In this document: in pieces, positions 4,786 through 6,010 of the stretch | Layout of the letters: every line of letters begins with the position of its first letter | Position numbering within the stretch: position 1 is the first letter of the stretch | NCBI GenBank assembly: GCA_900555525.1 | Contig: USLP01000092.1 | Coordinates: 1-6,010, forward strand | Direction of reading: 5' to 3' | Origin: an uncultured Eubacteriales bacterium | Lineage (GTDB): Bacteria > Bacillota > Clostridia > UMGS1840 | DNA: 6,010 bases | The notes under the pieces: model-generated | Seen by the model: the letters and a program-made list of their open reading frames with translations, nothing else | Databases searched by the model: none | What the model was told of the DNA's origin: nothing | Position numbers and translations under genes: made by a program

Positions 4786-5361
4786 CTAAACTGTCAAGTC
4801 TAATATTTCAGACGTTTGCGTTTGTTTTTCCCCTGATAAATATGTCAGTAATAAAGATGCTCCGTCTTTTGAAAATTCTGCTTCAATAACAGGGGTATCA
4901 ACATTTGAAAAATCTAATTTGAACTCTTCGTAAAACAGGCTTTTGTCGAAAATGTTTTGCACAACAACCTTTCTGTTTTCCAAAGGATTCTCTTTTGAAA
5001 CTTCAATATATGCAATTAACTTATCTGAATTAGTCAATACATTTGTGAATTCCTCCGAAAAAGTATTTTCGTTTGCATTATAGTACTTATGTATTGTAAT
5101 TCCCGTCCCCATACCGATTCCAATGTCAATTATGTCGCCACCGATCGTGTTAATTTCAATAGGACGGTCGGTTTTTTCCGACAACGCAATTTTGCCCTCA
5201 GGATTATAAATTTCGTAACGGACTTGATTGTCGTTCTCTTTATAAATGCGATAATATTTTCCGGAATCAATAATTTGCGTTTGTTTAAGGTTGCTGTACG
5301 GTGAGCATGCGGTTAAAAAGCAGAAAAGAACGGGAAGTAATATGTATAAATATTTTTTCAT
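4786..5361 (-). CDS. Lipoprotein of unknown function, candidate surface immunity protein
   Basis: This 191-residue protein begins with a lipoprotein signal peptide: MKKYLYILLPVLFCF followed by the lipobox LTAC, with the modified cysteine at residue 19. The mature part is polar and strand-rich, with a repeated YY-R-IYKEND / YEIYNPEGK pattern (37-56), a glycine-rich stretch IDIGIGMGTGITIHKYYN (77-94) and a late SKDGASLLLTYLSGE (164-178). This alternation suggests a beta-sandwich or partial propeller. The start is supported by GGAG 8 bases before the ATG. It lies 101 bases downstream of the four-helix membrane protein on the same strand, and the two may form an operon. Leftward termination may use the repeat at 4661-4724. 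I recognise no named family. Anchoring to the outer face of the membrane and the neighbouring toxin-like remnants fit an immunity role, but that is an inference. Confidence 0.85.
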   Translation of the reverse strand: MKKYLYILLPVLFCFLTACSPYSNLKQTQIIDSGKYYRIYKENDNQVRYEIYNPEGKIALSEKTDRPIEINTIGGDIIDIGIGMGTGITIHKYYNANENTFSEEFTNVLTNSDKLIAYIEVSKENPLENRKVVVQNIFDKSLFYEEFKLDFSNVDTPVIEAEFSKDGASLLLTYLSGEKQTQTSEILDLTV

Positions 5362-5406
5362 GAAAGTTTCTCCGAAACAAATCTTTTATGTCGTTTTCTA
5401 TTTTAT

Positions 5407-5429
5407 CGGTGTTTGAAAATGTAACACCG
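5407..5429 (-). other. Stem-loop between the two leftward genes
   Basis: CGGTGTT (5407-5413) and AACACCG (5423-5429) form a perfect 7-base-pair stem with a nine-base loop in the 101-base gap between the membrane protein and lipoprotein genes. Read leftward it is followed by ATAAAATAG, without a T run, so it is not a convincing terminator. It may be an mRNA stability or attenuation element, or a chance fold. The surrounding bases also read as open coding-like frame on the minus strand. Confidence 0.3.
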
Positions 5430-5462
5430 TCTAATCCGATATTTATTTTATTGCATAGATTT

Positions 5463-5870
5463 CTAAATATCTAAAAAATAAATTAAAAATAATATTGCAG
5501 AAAGAACAAATAAAGCGATTCCTAAAAAAAAGATAAGATGAAATAATGAATTATCTTCTTTAGTATGCCCCCATTTTTTGTGAACATAAATACTTGTGGC
5601 CCAAGGCACAATAAAAAATACGAAGAAATATACAAGAATTATTGTATCTGCTATGTCAGAGTATTTATAGGTCTTTGAAAAATCATGAAGACATCTTGCA
5701 ACAGTAAAGACAGGAACACCTAACATTGTGACATACATCATCGAACACCAAGGCCTTTTTTGAGGTTCACCCTGCTTTAGTTTCTTTAAATTTATTATAC
5801 TGGCGACTAGCATCGCTATCATTAACAGTACAAAAGGTATGAAAGGTATGTCATACAATAAATTACCCAT
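5463..5870 (-). CDS. Four-helix membrane protein, candidate immunity protein
   Basis: This is a 135-residue integral membrane protein with four predicted helices (about 8-26, 44-60, 74-95 and 109-133). A basic loop (NLKKLKQGEPQKRPW) follows helix 1 and HKKWGHTKEDN separates helices 3 and 4. The start is ATG 5870 with AGGAG 12 bases upstream. The first 8 bases of the gene overlap the end of the startless toxin-like tail at 5863-5943, and that tail contains the RBS. Such an overlap is the usual arrangement when an immunity gene follows its toxin. I know no named family for it. By analogy with other toxin-immunity pairs a polytopic protein would guard against a toxin acting in or at the membrane, but the tail does not reveal the toxin class. 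It is probably co-transcribed with the lipoprotein gene. Confidence 0.8.
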   Translation of the reverse strand: MGNLLYDIPFIPFVLLMIAMLVASIINLKKLKQGEPQKRPWCSMMYVTMLGVPVFTVARCLHDFSKTYKYSDIADTIILVYFFVFFIVPWATSIYVHKKWGHTKEDNSLFHLIFFLGIALFVLSAILFLIYFLDI

Positions 5871-5943
5871 AATATGTTGTTTCTCCTAATATTCTCATGC
5901 GTGCATAATTCTCTGCCGAAGATATAACCGGTAAACCTGTCGA
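5863..5943 (-). pseudogene. Startless C-terminal remnant, probably of a polymorphic toxin
   Basis: On the minus strand a frame of 26 residues ending TYYG and TAA (5865-5863) reads as real protein: STGLPVISSAENYAR, then MRILGETTYYG. Its stop lies within the fourth-to-eighth bases of the membrane protein gene starting at 5870. No good start codon precedes it; upstream the frame enters the T-rich tract of a terminator (5952-5964) and then meets TGA. The length, the tight overlap with the next gene and the parallel with the TNT remnant at 3290-3430 suggest the 3' end of a toxin gene kept with its immunity gene. I cannot name the toxin domain. The internal ATG (ARMRIL) is an unlikely start. Confidence 0.5.
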
Positions 5944-5951
5944 AAAGTAAC

Positions 5952-5989
5952 AAAAAATAAAAATCGGACAATATCATAGATATTATCCG
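5952..5989 (-). terminator. Leftward intrinsic terminator of a gene beyond the right edge
   Basis: CGGACAATATC (5965-5975) pairs with GATATTATCCG (5979-5989) with one C/A mismatch around an ATA loop. Read leftward the stem is followed by ATTTTTATTTTTT (5964-5952), a long U tract. It would end a minus-strand gene lying past 6010. The toxin-like remnant begins only about 9 bases after the tract, so the junction between the upstream gene's terminator and the remnant is abrupt. Confidence 0.75.
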
Positions 5990-6010
5990 TGCGTAAATTT
6001 AAAGTTTTTT

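Noticed and set aside
5089..5304. Plus-strand open frame inside the lipoprotein gene
   Set aside because: It is a shadow of a gene with a clear lipobox and RBS on the other strand.

Overview
The window looks like a chromosomal segment of a low-GC, spore-forming Firmicute of the class Clostridia, probably a gut-type Oscillospirales/Ruminococcaceae relative. The signs are an intact mother-cell sporulation factor sigma-K with a pro-sequence, AGGAGG-type ribosome binding sites, consensus sigma-A promoters and an AT-rich composition. The species cannot be fixed from the sequence.

Positions 1-1800 are ordinary housekeeping DNA. They hold the 5' end of a leftward conserved gene (1-212), a divergent flavin reductase-family gene (274-774), a solitary 5S rRNA gene with its own strong promoter (894-1009), and sigK on the minus strand (1059-1745). 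The 5S transcript runs towards sigK, and a perfect terminator hairpin lies inside the last codons of sigK.

Positions about 1800-6010 are an accessory region. Two arms of small genes, rightward at 1864-4642 and leftward at 5943-4786, encode membrane, secreted or small soluble proteins. Three of these genes are directly preceded by short in-frame tails that have no start codon and look like the last 26-46 residues of larger proteins. The clearest, at 3290-3430, matches the C-terminal end of a TNT (tuberculosis necrotizing toxin, NAD+ glycohydrolase) domain and is followed 3 bases later by a 74-residue protein. A second tail (5863-5943, minus) overlaps the start of a four-helix membrane protein. 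A third (1911-2039) is a glycine-rich hydrophobic tail followed by a three-helix membrane protein. I read this as a reservoir of orphan immunity genes left from polymorphic toxin modules: toxin bodies are gone, while immunity genes keep the toxin 3' end that carries or abuts their ribosome binding site. Strong promoters (1864-1892 and a perfect-consensus one at 2574-2602) suggest that the rightward genes are expressed.

Other structure includes a 20-bp perfect inverted repeat (4661-4724) with a 17/20 copy of one arm 2.3 kb away (2415-2434), which may mark cassette boundaries, and several intrinsic terminators that divide the transcription units. No transposase, integrase, CRISPR array or tRNA was seen.
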